Part shown: positions 24,860 through 33,584 of the stretch, in pieces
Layout of the letters: every line of letters begins with the position of its first letter
Numbering within the stretch: position 1 is the stretch's first letter
DNA from: G963664835 sp965220775
Lineage (GTDB): Bacteria > Chloroflexota > UBA6077 > FW602-bin22 > JBCLEL01
Length of the DNA stretch: 64,000 bases
Assembly (NCBI GenBank): GCA_965220775.1
Contig: OZ244845.1
Span: 2,232,001 to 2,296,000, forward strand
Direction: 5' to 3'
Made by a program: the position numbers and the translations under genes
The notes under the pieces: generated by a model
Databases searched by the model: none
Seen by the model: the letters and a program-made list of their open reading frames with translations, nothing else
Told to the model about the DNA's origin: nothing

Positions 24860-26722
24860 CTAACGCCAGTGAATATCCTGGGATGAGACGAAGCGCGGTC
24901 GCTTCAACCAGCGGGTCTCGTTTTCGAGATAGTGACCCTTCCTCTGGTAATACGGGTAGTTCTTGCCGGGTGGATCCATGTGCACTACATCGTTACCCTT
25001 GATGACCATCGTGTACTCCACGCCGTCGATAGTTTCTTTTACCGTTCGCTCCGATATTGGAAATCTCAAGGACACAACGTCGCCGGGTTTCACATCTCCT
25101 AGTCGTGCGTACCGGCCGTTCCAGCCCGGCCGGCGGGTCTCACCATTCACGGTGCCGGTGGTCTGACCAGGCTCGACCCACTCAGGTATGCGTATCTCCA
25201 ATGCGCATGGCTCTTTGATCGTGAGATCTACCCGACCTTCGAAGGGGATGTAGCTATCGAGGTCTGCCCAGCGAGAGGTTCGATTGAGCAGCAAGTTCAC
25301 CTTGAGGTTCCCGCTGTCAAAACTCAGAATGTTGTCCCAGATATAGTAAATCGCCCGAGTCTCGTTGCCAGCGCAACAGTGCATGAAGCCCTTACCTCGA
25401 CCGAAGAACATGTCGTTTGGCGCTCCCCAACTGGCGAACGTTCCGACATGTCTCTCAGCGAGCCGGTCGGCCGTCTCAAACTTGGATTCGTCGACTGGCG
25501 TTGCCGGCAGATCTTGGGTCATCTGACCTATCCAATCACTGGTCAGCATCTGACTCTCGAAGAACGTGTTTCTGATGCAACGGTCGAGGTCGTCCCAATA
25601 ATCAGCCACGCCGGATCCACTCAGCTTGGCGGCGATAGCGACGAAGTCTCCCTCGGTGCAACCTTCGGCAAACGTCTTTACATATTCCTGTACCAATGCG
25701 TAGGTCCACTGTACATCCGGCCCGGGAATGCTGGGGTAATAACCGATGGATGGAACGCCACATGAGCGGGCGTATTCATACCCCTTGCGCGCGAACTCGA
25801 TGATCTCGGCATTGTCAACGATGAGCCCGTATTCCAGAAGTCCAATCAGCGGCTTGAGATGATGATGGGTGTGGGCCATGCCGAGGAAACGGGCCTGGTC
25901 ATCGTAGCAGCCAGAATAGCGCATAAGATATTCGGAGAGCTTGCCGGCCAAGTCCAATCCCGGCTCGTATCCGGTAGCGTTGTAGGCTTGACAAAGGCCG
26001 TGTATGATCCAGCCGGCCACGCTGCCGCCGGCCTCCGCTAGGCAATAGGGATCGAGGACCGACCCTTCTTGGGACACGGTGGTGCCGGGGTTGGCCGTCA
26101 GAACCGGATAGTAGCACCAGTCTCCCTTGTAAATCATCAACTGCGCCATTCGGTCGATCAGACGCCGCACTCTGGTCTTCCACATTTCGTCGCGCGTCTG
26201 GAGATAGTAAAGACCCATGACGCCGATCATTATCCCGTTGGTGTATAGGCTGGCAAACTGATCGCCGCCATCGTCGCCCGCAAACCATCCCGCGGCCCCC
26301 TTGTAGCGCGCCCATGGGCGACCTTCAACCGGCATATATAGCAGTCCATCTTCACCCTGTGACTTAATCACCGCGCTGGTCCAGGTCTCATCCACAATCA
26401 TGTCGTTGCGGTTGCCAGTTATCGAGCGAAGTAGGGGTAGAGCTTCCTGGAATTTTGGTTGGATATTGGCGCCATTCCAATCGTGATACATGATGGGCGG
26501 GTTGCGCTGGAGATCGACCGGGAAGTAGATCTCGTGGTCAGCATCCGGGTCGGTCACATTAGTCAGAAAGTGGATGGCCAAGTCAGCCCGTTCGGCTACA
26601 TCCAGTGTCGCAGGAACTAACCTTTCAGAAGCTTTGCCGGAGTAAGCCGGTAGATCAAACTCAGGGATTTCTTTGTTGATGTAGCCTATCGGATCGCCGC
26701 GTTTCCAGTCGGTAGTAGCCAT
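24860..26722 (-). CDS. GH127-like glycosidase (six-hairpin fold), copy 2
   Basis: This 620-aa paralog of the protein at 21913-23808 is similar along its full length, from RGDPIGYI near the N-terminus to the HWR ending. The ExC (AEGCTEGD) and CC (GFMHCCAGNE) catalytic-site motifs are conserved in both copies, so both are probably active, possibly on different linkages. Conserved HTHHHLKPLIG and GDDGGDQ stretches may line the pocket. ATG 26722 follows GGGAGG. It lies 224 nt downstream of a MalG-like permease on the same strand and could be transcribed with it. The assignment to GH127 rests on motif order, and a distinct sister family is possible. Confidence 0.75.
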   Translation of the reverse strand: MATTDWKRGDPIGYINKEIPEFDLPAYSGKASERLVPATLDVAERADLAIHFLTNVTDPDADHEIYFPVDLQRNPPIMYHDWNGANIQPKFQEALPLLRSITGNRNDMIVDETWTSAVIKSQGEDGLLYMPVEGRPWARYKGAAGWFAGDDGGDQFASLYTNGIMIGVMGLYYLQTRDEMWKTRVRRLIDRMAQLMIYKGDWCYYPVLTANPGTTVSQEGSVLDPYCLAEAGGSVAGWIIHGLCQAYNATGYEPGLDLAGKLSEYLMRYSGCYDDQARFLGMAHTHHHLKPLIGLLEYGLIVDNAEIIEFARKGYEYARSCGVPSIGYYPSIPGPDVQWTYALVQEYVKTFAEGCTEGDFVAIAAKLSGSGVADYWDDLDRCIRNTFFESQMLTSDWIGQMTQDLPATPVDESKFETADRLAERHVGTFASWGAPNDMFFGRGKGFMHCCAGNETRAIYYIWDNILSFDSGNLKVNLLLNRTSRWADLDSYIPFEGRVDLTIKEPCALEIRIPEWVEPGQTTGTVNGETRRPGWNGRYARLGDVKPGDVVSLRFPISERTVKETIDGVEYTMVIKGNDVVHMDPPGKNYPYYQRKGHYLENETRWLKRPRFVSSQDIHWR

Positions 26723-26946
26723 GACGCCTCCCTGAAACTGTTACTCAACCTGCAATTCAATTCGCCATTGTTTGATCAGATCTGCCGAGAATCGGAAATG
26801 CTAGGGCAGTGCCGGCTTTGCGCCACGGCCAGCCTTGTACTCTGCCCGGAGTACGCCGGCGCATTGGGCTAGCTTTTCCTAGCAGAATTGGCCGGGCCGA
26901 CTACTTGCGCGGCCGGACGGAAATCTTCCTATTCGGCACCCGAGTA

Positions 26947-27849
26947 TCAACCCTTTATTCCGCTGATCACGATGCCTTGGATGAAATAGCGTTGGGCAAC
27001 AAAGAACACTATGATCGGCGGAATAGTAATCAGCATGGAGGCGGTCATAATCGCGCTCCATGGCTTGTTCTTCAGCGCGCCGCCCTCGTGGGTTGACCTC
27101 TGCCAATCCATCAACAGAATTGCGAGCGTTTTCTTATCGTTGGAATTGAGGAAAATGATCGGGGCGAAAAAATCGTTCCATTCGCCCATAAACGTGAAGA
27201 TAGCCACTACCCCCATGGCGGGTAACGCCAACGGGAGAATAATGTGCCAGTAAACCTGCATCACCCCCGCACCGTCGATGCGCGCCGAGTCGTCGTACTC
27301 CAACGGAATTGTCATGAAAAATTGCCGGAGCAGGAACACAAAAAATGCACCGCCTCCCAAGAAGGCCGGCACGATCAGAGGAGCATATGTGTCGATCCAA
27401 CCGAACTGCTTGAAAATCAGGTATTGAGGAACCAAGGTTACGTGGTAAGGAAGCATCATCGTGCTCAAGACGCCCAGGAAAAGTATGGTCTTGAATCGGA
27501 ATCGTAGGCGAGCAAATGAGTAAGCGACAAGACTGGCACTGAGAAGCCGACCAATCTCTACTCCGGCTACGACGATCAGCGTGTTCCGCAGGCCAACAAA
27601 AAATTCGAACCGGGTGAAGACCAGATCAAAGTTATACATCGTAAGTTTGCTGGGATCGGGCAATAACTCCGGAGGATAGGCCACCGCATCCCAAGGAGTC
27701 TTGAAGGACGTGAATAACATCCAGAGGAACGGAATCATAAATATGAAGCTGAGGCTGATCAGCCCGAAATACCCGGCGACCTTTAGCGCCGGACGCCGGA
27801 CTCTCAGCCCGTATTGGTCGGTTGTTCCTGTGTGTGCTTGGACTTGCAT
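26947..27849 (-). CDS. Carbohydrate ABC transporter permease, MalG-like, copy 1
   Basis: This inner-membrane permease of the CUT1 sugar-importer type has six hydrophobic segments. The cytoplasmic EAA loop (EYDDSARIDGAGVMQVYWHI) docks the ATPase. The C-terminal end FIQGIVISGIKG is typical of MalG partners. A longer ORF starts at 27882, but ATG 27849 has GAGGGGAG immediately upstream. It is closely paralogous to the permease at 30489-31385. Its natural partners are the MalF-like permease (32471) and the binding protein (33585), both on the same strand. No ATP-binding subunit is in the window, so a shared MsmK-type ATPase elsewhere is likely. Confidence 0.92.
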   Translation of the reverse strand: MQVQAHTGTTDQYGLRVRRPALKVAGYFGLISLSFIFMIPFLWMLFTSFKTPWDAVAYPPELLPDPSKLTMYNFDLVFTRFEFFVGLRNTLIVVAGVEIGRLLSASLVAYSFARLRFRFKTILFLGVLSTMMLPYHVTLVPQYLIFKQFGWIDTYAPLIVPAFLGGGAFFVFLLRQFFMTIPLEYDDSARIDGAGVMQVYWHIILPLALPAMGVVAIFTFMGEWNDFFAPIIFLNSNDKKTLAILLMDWQRSTHEGGALKNKPWSAIMTASMLITIPPIIVFFVAQRYFIQGIVISGIKG

Positions 27850-28198
27850 TTCTCCCCTCTCACTCGCCGGCAGACAGAACATTCGGGAGACGCGCCGGGT
27901 CGATTTACCCGCAAGTCGACAATAAAGACTGCCGAGCCAACGAGGTGAATACTAACAGTTTTCCCGCGCTGTTGATACCCTTCGACCTAGATCGCGCCTG
28001 TGGAAAGATTGGCGAGCGAGCGCCTACGTCGAGAGCGAACCTTTCCACTCGCACTTGCGCAGCAGCCCTTTCATTGCGACAAGCTCGATGAAACAGCCGA
28101 CAGCCCATTTATCGGCACGTCGCGCATTTCCGTCCATTGACCAAAAAATCAGTCTCGTGAAGACAAGAGGCCGGCTGCGGGGCTAATGACCGATCAAT
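27850..28198. other. Intergenic stretch, no gene seen
   Basis: About 350 nt lie between the MalG-like permease and the PhyH gene upstream of it on the same strand. No module A-E repeat, convincing terminator or coding frame was recognised. The region probably carries the permease promoter. Confidence 0.5.
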
Positions 28199-29422
28199 CT
28201 AGCCCCAACTGGCAACGAACTCTTCGAAGCCAAAGCCGGCGGGTATCTCATTGAAGTAATACCTACTGCGTTTGGACCCAAAGCCGGGCGCCGATTGCTC
28301 TTCGTCTCCCTGCAGCTTGGAATCGAGAACCTTGAACCGTTCCCAAAGCTGCTCGGCCTCCTCATAGGAGAACCTGCGGGCGAATTGGCCGCCCCAGTTC
28401 AGAGATAGCGAGTGGGCGGATTCGGCGTGGTAACGAACGTCGGCCGGCAGTTCGTCAGAGTTGGGGCGCGTCAATAGGTGAATTTTCTTGGCCGCCTTGC
28501 AAAGATATACCGTCAGACCCAATCTGCCCTTTTCACCTACTCCTGGGTGGAGGGAATCCAATCCCCTAAGATAGGCGCCAGCGTCCCTGCGGATCGCGGC
28601 TCGCATAGTTGCTTCCGTACGGTCCTGCATGTCCTCACTAGTGCGGTCCCAACGTTCGAACGTCTCCTGGGCTGCCGGAGAGAGATGCTTAGTGAAACTG
28701 AGGTCACTGTAGTGGCCGAATCTGCAGTATGCCCCATGTAAGGTTCGCCGTAGCTTGGCGCTGTAGTTGCTGCCCCAGTGCAACATGTAGTTGTCGTAGA
28801 CGAGGCCGTCGCCGGCTTTGAGCTCGACTGGCGTGCCGTTAGAAAGCGCCGAGCGCGGATTATTAGACAGTTCTTGGTTTTCCTGGTCGGTATTTAGCCG
28901 CCGGTGGCTGGCCGGCACCACCCAGAACACATCGTCGTCGTAAAGGGGAATGTTCCACTGGAGGTATCTCGGTCCATTCTCACTCACGTCGTCCTGCAGC
29001 ACCTTCAATGGCCCCATTTCTGTGCTCACATCACGGTGCCAATGAGAGGGCCCGCGATCGCGCACAGGACTACACATCATCGAGAACATGAAGATTGGGA
29101 CATCTGGAACCGCAAGCAACTCACTGCTCGCGCCCAAAGTGTTTTCACTCAACCAGACTTCGAATGCATTTGCAGTAGTCGTGTCGACCAGATCGGGAGT
29201 GTAGTGACCACCCCATTGAAAGAGGTACATGCGGGGTTGTGGGTCCGCTTCCCAAACGCCGCCTGGTGGATCATCCGGCTTCCGTTCTCTCGCCCATACA
29301 GTCTTCTGTCGTTCGAGCAGTGTCTCATAACTGGCGCGTACCGCATCCAGCTGATCCGGCGGTATCACATTCCGCCGGATGAGATATCCTTGCTCCAACC
29401 ACCGTTGCCGATCAACGCTCAT
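28199..29422 (-). CDS. Phytanoyl-CoA dioxygenase (PhyH) family oxygenase, copy 2
   Basis: This 407-aa relative of the Fe(II)/2-oxoglutarate oxygenases has the first part of the metal triad in SHWHRDVSTEMG and the distal His in the DNYMLHWG stretch or shortly after (LRRTLHGAY). It is longer than copy 1 and only distantly similar, so it is not a recent duplicate. An ORF continues upstream to 29506, but that extension looks non-protein-like. ATG 29422 has GGAGGGG about 10 nt upstream and yields MSVDRQRWLEQGYLIRRNV, the usual family opening. It lies between the permease genes of the sugar locus, which suggests oxidation of the imported compound (inference). Confidence 0.83.
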   Translation of the reverse strand: MSVDRQRWLEQGYLIRRNVIPPDQLDAVRASYETLLERQKTVWARERKPDDPPGGVWEADPQPRMYLFQWGGHYTPDLVDTTTANAFEVWLSENTLGASSELLAVPDVPIFMFSMMCSPVRDRGPSHWHRDVSTEMGPLKVLQDDVSENGPRYLQWNIPLYDDDVFWVVPASHRRLNTDQENQELSNNPRSALSNGTPVELKAGDGLVYDNYMLHWGSNYSAKLRRTLHGAYCRFGHYSDLSFTKHLSPAAQETFERWDRTSEDMQDRTEATMRAAIRRDAGAYLRGLDSLHPGVGEKGRLGLTVYLCKAAKKIHLLTRPNSDELPADVRYHAESAHSLSLNWGGQFARRFSYEEAEQLWERFKVLDSKLQGDEEQSAPGFGSKRSRYYFNEIPAGFGFEEFVASWG

Positions 29423-29574
29423 TTGTCGTCCACCCCTCCATTCGATTCGTCTATTGGACACCTTGTCAGAGTGTGTCTGTTGACGCTGGGTCGTAGTAAT
29501 TCCCAATTATGACGATGGCGCGGCTTCATGCCAAGAGGCTTTCGACACGGAGGTCGAAATTGACAGATTCTCGA

Positions 29575-29918
29575 GCAACATTTCAGACTTGGATGTATTT
29601 CTCTCCTCCATCCCCGTGAACTGGGAAGGCCGAGTCGACATTCGTGACCTCAGTCGGCGGTCGAGGGGTGATATCCAACTTCACGAGCTGGTCGAGCTCA
29701 GCCCCTCGCCTTGCGTAGTCTTCGACCTGGCCTCCTTCTCCTGACCAGGAGAAGGAGGATGTTTGTTGTGGGGGACACCCCCACATCCCCCGGCAAGGGC
29801 GAAGGCCTTGCAACCCCTTCCTGGCTTTCGTCGATCAGAGGTCCTCGCCTGTGGTAGACCCTCATTGGTACGATATTACGCCCACACGGAGCAGGTACCC
29901 CTAAATCTGAACACTTAC
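29575..29918. mobile_element. MITE-like element, copy A (344 bp)
   Basis: This copy has imperfect 23-bp terminal inverted repeats, 15 of 23 matching (29575-29597 and 29896-29918). It is flanked by a perfect 8-bp direct repeat ATTCTCGA (29567-29574 and 29919-29926), the mark of a transposition target duplication. Inside are strong stems CCTTCTCCT/AGGAGAAGG and GTGGGGG/CCCCCAC. No transposase is encoded, so it is non-autonomous. A second copy is at 41521-41896. Confidence 0.85.
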
Positions 29919-30017
29919 ATTCTCGAAGACCGATTTGAGTTGACACTATCGGCGCCGTTACACTATTCTCTGGCATAGGCAGACCCGCCCGGATCATCGG
30001 AGCATCAGTCACCTAAT

Positions 30018-30395
30018 ATGCTGGAAATTTCCCACAGAGGGGTTCGAGTAGGGACACTCGTCGTCCTTATAGCGGCGACGATGCTGATCGCATCCTGCGG
30101 TGATGGCGCAACAGAGTTGCCCGAGCTCGATAGCGCGGAGGCGTACTTTGAACTCGGTCAAGAATTCGACAAAGAGCAGGAATATTACGATGCGATCAAC
30201 GCCTATGGCAAGGCGATAGAACTGGATCCCGATTTCGCACTCGCCTACCGCAACCGAGGGTTTAGCTATTACCGTCTCCGAAAAGGCGAAGACGCGATCA
30301 AAGACTACGAGCGATTCATCGAGCTAGATCCGGATTCCCCAGTACGGCAGTCTTTGGAAGATGCCATCATCGAGATCAGGCGCGGCGATTACTAG
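30018..30395 (+). CDS. Small TPR-repeat lipoprotein, copy 1
   Basis: This 125-aa protein has a signal peptide and lipobox MLIASC (Cys about residue 28), an acidic linker (TELPELDSAEAYF), then about two tetratricopeptide repeats (AINAYGKAIELDPDFALAYRNRG and AIKDYERFIELDPD). It is probably an envelope-anchored scaffold binding a partner protein. A paralog with the same length and the same SYYxLRKGExAIKDYExFIEL core is at 31624-31998, and each lies beside a MalG-like permease. The ribosome-binding site is weak. It converges on the permease at 30489. Confidence 0.85.
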   Translation: MLEISHRGVRVGTLVVLIAATMLIASCGDGATELPELDSAEAYFELGQEFDKEQEYYDAINAYGKAIELDPDFALAYRNRGFSYYRLRKGEDAIKDYERFIELDPDSPVRQSLEDAIIEIRRGDY

Positions 30396-30488
30396 CACGG
30401 CGTGTATGCCTGGCGCCAAATCATGCACGGTCGCGAGCTCAGATTGTGTCGGGACCGCCTGACTTAAATTCATCGTGCCTGCCGCTAC

Positions 30489-31385
30489 CTATCCCTTTAC
30501 GCCGCTGATGACGATACCCTGTATGAAGTAACGTTGGAAAACGAAGAATACAGCAATCGGTGCCAAAGTTATCAGCATCGAAGCGGTCATGATGGCGCTC
30601 CAAGGCTTATTTGGGCCAACCGACCCCTGTATCCTTTGCCAATCCATCAGCAATACCGAGAGGGTTTTCTTGTCGTTTGAGTTGAGATAGATAATCGGGG
30701 CAAAGAAGTCGTTCCATTCGCCCATAAACGTAAAGATCGCCACGACGCCAATTGCCGGAATGGATAGGGGCATGATTATGTACCAGAAGATTTGCATTAA
30801 GCTGGCCCCGTCTATGCGTGCCGAGTCATCGTACTCCAAAGGGATCGTCATGAAGAACTGGCGAAGTAGGAATACGTAGAACGCACCGCCACCAAGGAAT
30901 GCGGGCACAACGAGTGGGGCGAATGTATCAATCCAGCCAAGCTCTTTGAAAATGAGGTACTGCGGCACCAAAGTCACGTGGTATGGCAGCATCATAGTGC
31001 TCAATACCGCCAAAAACAGCACGTTCTTGTGCCGGAACCTCAGTCGGGCAAATGAGTAGGCGACCAGACTGGATGTCAGGACGCGACCGATTTCGACTCC
31101 GACCACAATTATCATCGTGTTCCTCAACCCTATCCACAACGGGAATTGCTGGAATACGAAGTCGAAATTGTACATCGTGATCTTGGCAGGATCGAGCAGT
31201 AGTTGAGGCGGATAGGCCACGGCGTCCCATGGAAACTTGAACGACGTGAACAACATCCAGAAAAAGGGTATCACGAAGATTATGCTTAGGACGACCAAAG
31301 CGAGGTAGCCCAGGACCTTGAGGGTAACCTTTTGGGCCCTGAGCAGTCTGACTTCTCGTGTCGGAAACGTAGCCGCTGCTCGCAT
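30489..31385 (-). CDS. Carbohydrate ABC transporter permease, MalG-like, copy 2
   Basis: This 298-aa CUT1-type permease is similar throughout to the one at 26947-27849 (shared STMMLPYHVTLVPQYLIFK and GGGAF.VFLLRQFFMTIPLEY). The EAA loop EYDDSARIDGASLMQIFWYI is intact, and six hydrophobic segments are present. Two MalG-like genes with one MalF-like gene imply either alternative heterodimers or a recently duplicated transporter module. The ATG at 31385 has only a weak ribosome-binding site. The 187-nt gap to the divergent TPR lipoprotein gene holds a good promoter for the latter. Confidence 0.92.
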   Translation of the reverse strand: MRAAATFPTREVRLLRAQKVTLKVLGYLALVVLSIIFVIPFFWMLFTSFKFPWDAVAYPPQLLLDPAKITMYNFDFVFQQFPLWIGLRNTMIIVVGVEIGRVLTSSLVAYSFARLRFRHKNVLFLAVLSTMMLPYHVTLVPQYLIFKELGWIDTFAPLVVPAFLGGGAFYVFLLRQFFMTIPLEYDDSARIDGASLMQIFWYIIMPLSIPAIGVVAIFTFMGEWNDFFAPIIYLNSNDKKTLSVLLMDWQRIQGSVGPNKPWSAIMTASMLITLAPIAVFFVFQRYFIQGIVISGVKG

Positions 31386-31540
31386 CTGCTATACCCGTTT
31401 GACTGATTCTAAATTGCCCGCAAGAGCGTTGCGGTGAAGGCCAGTCTTACATTTTGTCGAAAAAATGAGAACTGCAATTACCCGCGCCGAGCGGAAGCTT
31501 GATTGAGTGTAACAGCCTCTAAGAGAACCGTGCAACCACG

Positions 31541-31570
31541 TTGACACGATAAATTACCTTGCACTATTCT
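31541..31570 (+). promoter_or_regulatory. Promoter of TPR lipoprotein copy 2
   Basis: TTGACA (31541-31546) and TATTCT (31565-31570) are separated by 18 nt. The predicted transcription start near 31577 rules out the upstream TTG at 31573 as the start codon of the following gene. Confidence 0.55.
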
Positions 31571-31623
31571 ATTTGTGCAGAGTACAGTTCACCCAAGAAT
31601 TCGTGCAGCGTAGGTACAAAGAC

Positions 31624-31998
31624 TTGAACAGATTCTTCAAACCCGGGCTCTTCGTAGCTATGGCGCTCCTCCTGGCGTGCGTGCCGGCGTGTGGCGGTAC
31701 ATCGGACTCGACCGAGACGCTTCCCGAGCTCGAGAATGCACAGGCCTACTACGACTTGGGAGGCGAGTACGAACGCGAGCAAAGACTTGACGATGCTATC
31801 GCCGCCTATTCCAAAGCAATCGAACTGGACCCGAATTTAGCCGTCGCGTATCGGAAACGAGGGTTTAGCTATTACAAATTGCGAAAAGGTGAAGAAGCGA
31901 TCAAGGACTACGAGAAGTTCATAGAGCTCGAGCCGGATTCATCCTTTCGCAACCAAATCGAAGAGGCGATCTACAAAATTGGGAGAAATGAGTACTAG
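31624..31998 (+). CDS. Small TPR-repeat lipoprotein, copy 2
   Basis: This paralog of 30018-30395 has a signal peptide with lipobox VPAC, an acidic linker (TETLPELENAQAYYDLG) and two TPR units (AIAAYSKAIELDPNLAVAYRKRG, then AIKDYEKFIELEPDS). The frame is open from 31573, but that lies at the predicted transcription start. TTG 31624 gives MNRFFKPGLFVAMALLLAC, a proper basic-hydrophobic signal peptide. It yields 124 aa, matching the 125 aa of the paralog. Likely an envelope scaffold linked to the transporter locus. It is divergent from the MalG-like permease copy 2 and convergent with the MalF-like permease. Confidence 0.83.
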   Translation: MNRFFKPGLFVAMALLLACVPACGGTSDSTETLPELENAQAYYDLGGEYEREQRLDDAIAAYSKAIELDPNLAVAYRKRGFSYYKLRKGEEAIKDYEKFIELEPDSSFRNQIEEAIYKIGRNEY

Positions 31999-32064
31999 TA
32001 GCCGGCCCATCCCCAAGTGGGGCTAGTACGTTTCTCTCAGAAAGGCCCTTCATAGTAATCTCCT

Positions 32065-32459
32065 GTGCCGGTTGCCCCAGGCACACTGGCGCCTGAAAAT
32101 TGGCGTTGCCCGATACTCTCCCAGATTACGGCATCCGTGTGAATGGCCATGGCCCTGCGAAGGCCATTTAAGAGGATGCGAATGGTGGGACGCCGGACGG
32201 TACAACTGGGGCGGCCTGCCGGCCGTGCCCTTGGCTGGGGACAAGCCCCAGCCCTACAGGTCGCTCATTCGACTCCCGGCAGCCATTGCCAGGGCGATAG
32301 TGGTTGGTATCGCCGGTCCTCGCCGGGATCACGACCATGTGGGACGGCTCGAGAGCAGGCCCTACGCGGGGTTCCTGCGGGCACGGGAATTTGCAGGACT
32401 CGCGGGCGGGACGGGAGCCGTTCTATCCCGGACCGGAGTCCGGGACATGCTTTCGTGCC
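32065..32459. repeat. Intergenic repeat modules (C-like, A, B)
   Basis: The gap 31999-32470 contains a C-like stretch (about 32065-32104), a module A core (32235-32251) followed by CCCTACAGG, and module B (about 32426-32458, CCCGGACCGGAGTCCGGG then ACATGCTTTCGTGCC). In module B the loop base differs while the stem is kept. ORFs that cross this gap are repeat artefacts. Confidence 0.75.
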
Positions 32460-32470
32460 AAGGCTCGGGC

Positions 32471-33415
32471 TCAGGCAGCACCTTCATCCCTGAGAGAACC
32501 CTCGTAGTAGACCCTACCCTTAGAAGCCTTGAATGAGAGCCACGTAAGCACGATGATGATGAGGAAGAGTATCCAGGCAAGACCCGACGCGTAGCCCATC
32601 TTGAAATACTCCCATCCGTTCTTGTACAGATAGAGTATGTAGAACAGCGTAGCCTCGGCTGGTCCTCCCCGCGTGATGACAAAAGCACCGGTAAACGTCT
32701 GTAGATTGATGATCATGCCGATGATGAACGTGAAGAAAATGACGGGTGAGGTCAAGGGAATGGTCACATTCCAGAACCGCTGAAAAACGTTCGCTCCATC
32801 GACCTTGGCTGCATCGTACAGGTCAGATGGGACACCTTGAAACGCGGCCAAATAAAGAAGGATATTACCGCCGACAGTCCACAGGCCCATGATGTAGAGC
32901 GCTGGCAGCGCCCATTGGGTCGAGAAAAACCAGTCTGGCCCGTCAATCCCGATTGCGTCCAAGCCGGCGTTGACCAGTCCCACCTGGGAGTTGAGGAGCC
33001 ACCAGAACAGGTAAGCCGATGCGATCTGAGGTACGATCGATGGCATATAAAATGCCGTTCGAAAGAACGACAAACCCTTTACCTGCTGGTTAAGTGCGAG
33101 AGCCCAGATATAACCAATGATCACGCTGGCCGGCACAACAACTCCGACATAGCTGAAAGTGATTCGTAGGGAGTGCCAGAAGCGCCAATCGTCGAAGAAC
33201 ATCAACTGATAGTTCTTGAGTCCGATGAACTCCCCGCCACGCAACACGTTGTAGTCAAAGAAAGACAGTACGAATGAGGCAATTACCGGGCCGGCCCACA
33301 GGCCAACGAATCCTATTATGAAGGGCAGTAGGAGAAGGTACCCCATCAACTCTTCGCGGCGCCGCATCGGGGACATTCGCCTTCGTTCCGACCGGGCTAC
33401 TGTAGTTCGCGCCAT
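32471..33415 (-). CDS. Carbohydrate ABC transporter permease, MalF-like
   Basis: This 314-aa CUT1 permease starts with a basic N-terminus (RSERRRMSPMRRREEL) and has six membrane segments, beginning YLLLLPFIIGFVGLWAGPVI. The EAA loop DLYDAAKVDGANVFQRFWNVTIP is intact. It is the heterodimer partner of one or both MalG-like permeases. ATG 33415 follows GGGAGGG. It lies 169 nt downstream of the binding-protein gene on the same strand, so the two are likely one operon. The MalG-like gene that would normally follow directly is separated by repeats and an opposite-strand TPR gene, so the operon appears to have been broken up. Confidence 0.93.
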   Translation of the reverse strand: MARTTVARSERRRMSPMRRREELMGYLLLLPFIIGFVGLWAGPVIASFVLSFFDYNVLRGGEFIGLKNYQLMFFDDWRFWHSLRITFSYVGVVVPASVIIGYIWALALNQQVKGLSFFRTAFYMPSIVPQIASAYLFWWLLNSQVGLVNAGLDAIGIDGPDWFFSTQWALPALYIMGLWTVGGNILLYLAAFQGVPSDLYDAAKVDGANVFQRFWNVTIPLTSPVIFFTFIIGMIINLQTFTGAFVITRGGPAEATLFYILYLYKNGWEYFKMGYASGLAWILFLIIIVLTWLSFKASKGRVYYEGSLRDEGAA

Positions 33416-33584
33416 ATGATCCCTCCCGCCAATTGCCTATCAGCGTAGCCGGATTTCAAGATGGCCCAAGACAGTAGGCGACCGGGTCGCCGCCCACTGT
33501 CGTCAGGCCATACGCTCAGTCACAGATAACTGTAGACGCTTCGGTATCTCCCGAAACTCCGGAGCAAGCTACCGAGCTAACTGC

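Noticed and set aside
30421..30450. Possible solo terminal repeat of the MITE-like element (GCGAGCTCAGATTGTG)
   Set aside because: It matches only about ten bases of the left end, with no partner end or target duplication, so chance is likely.
31573..31623. Longer N-terminus of TPR lipoprotein copy 2 starting at TTG 31573
   Set aside because: The predicted transcription start is at about 31577, so this TTG could not be in the message; the TTG at 31624 gives a proper signal peptide.
32072..32536. 154-codon plus-strand ORF between TPR lipoprotein copy 2 and the MalF-like permease
   Set aside because: It is made of repeat modules and overlaps the 3' end of the permease gene in antisense.
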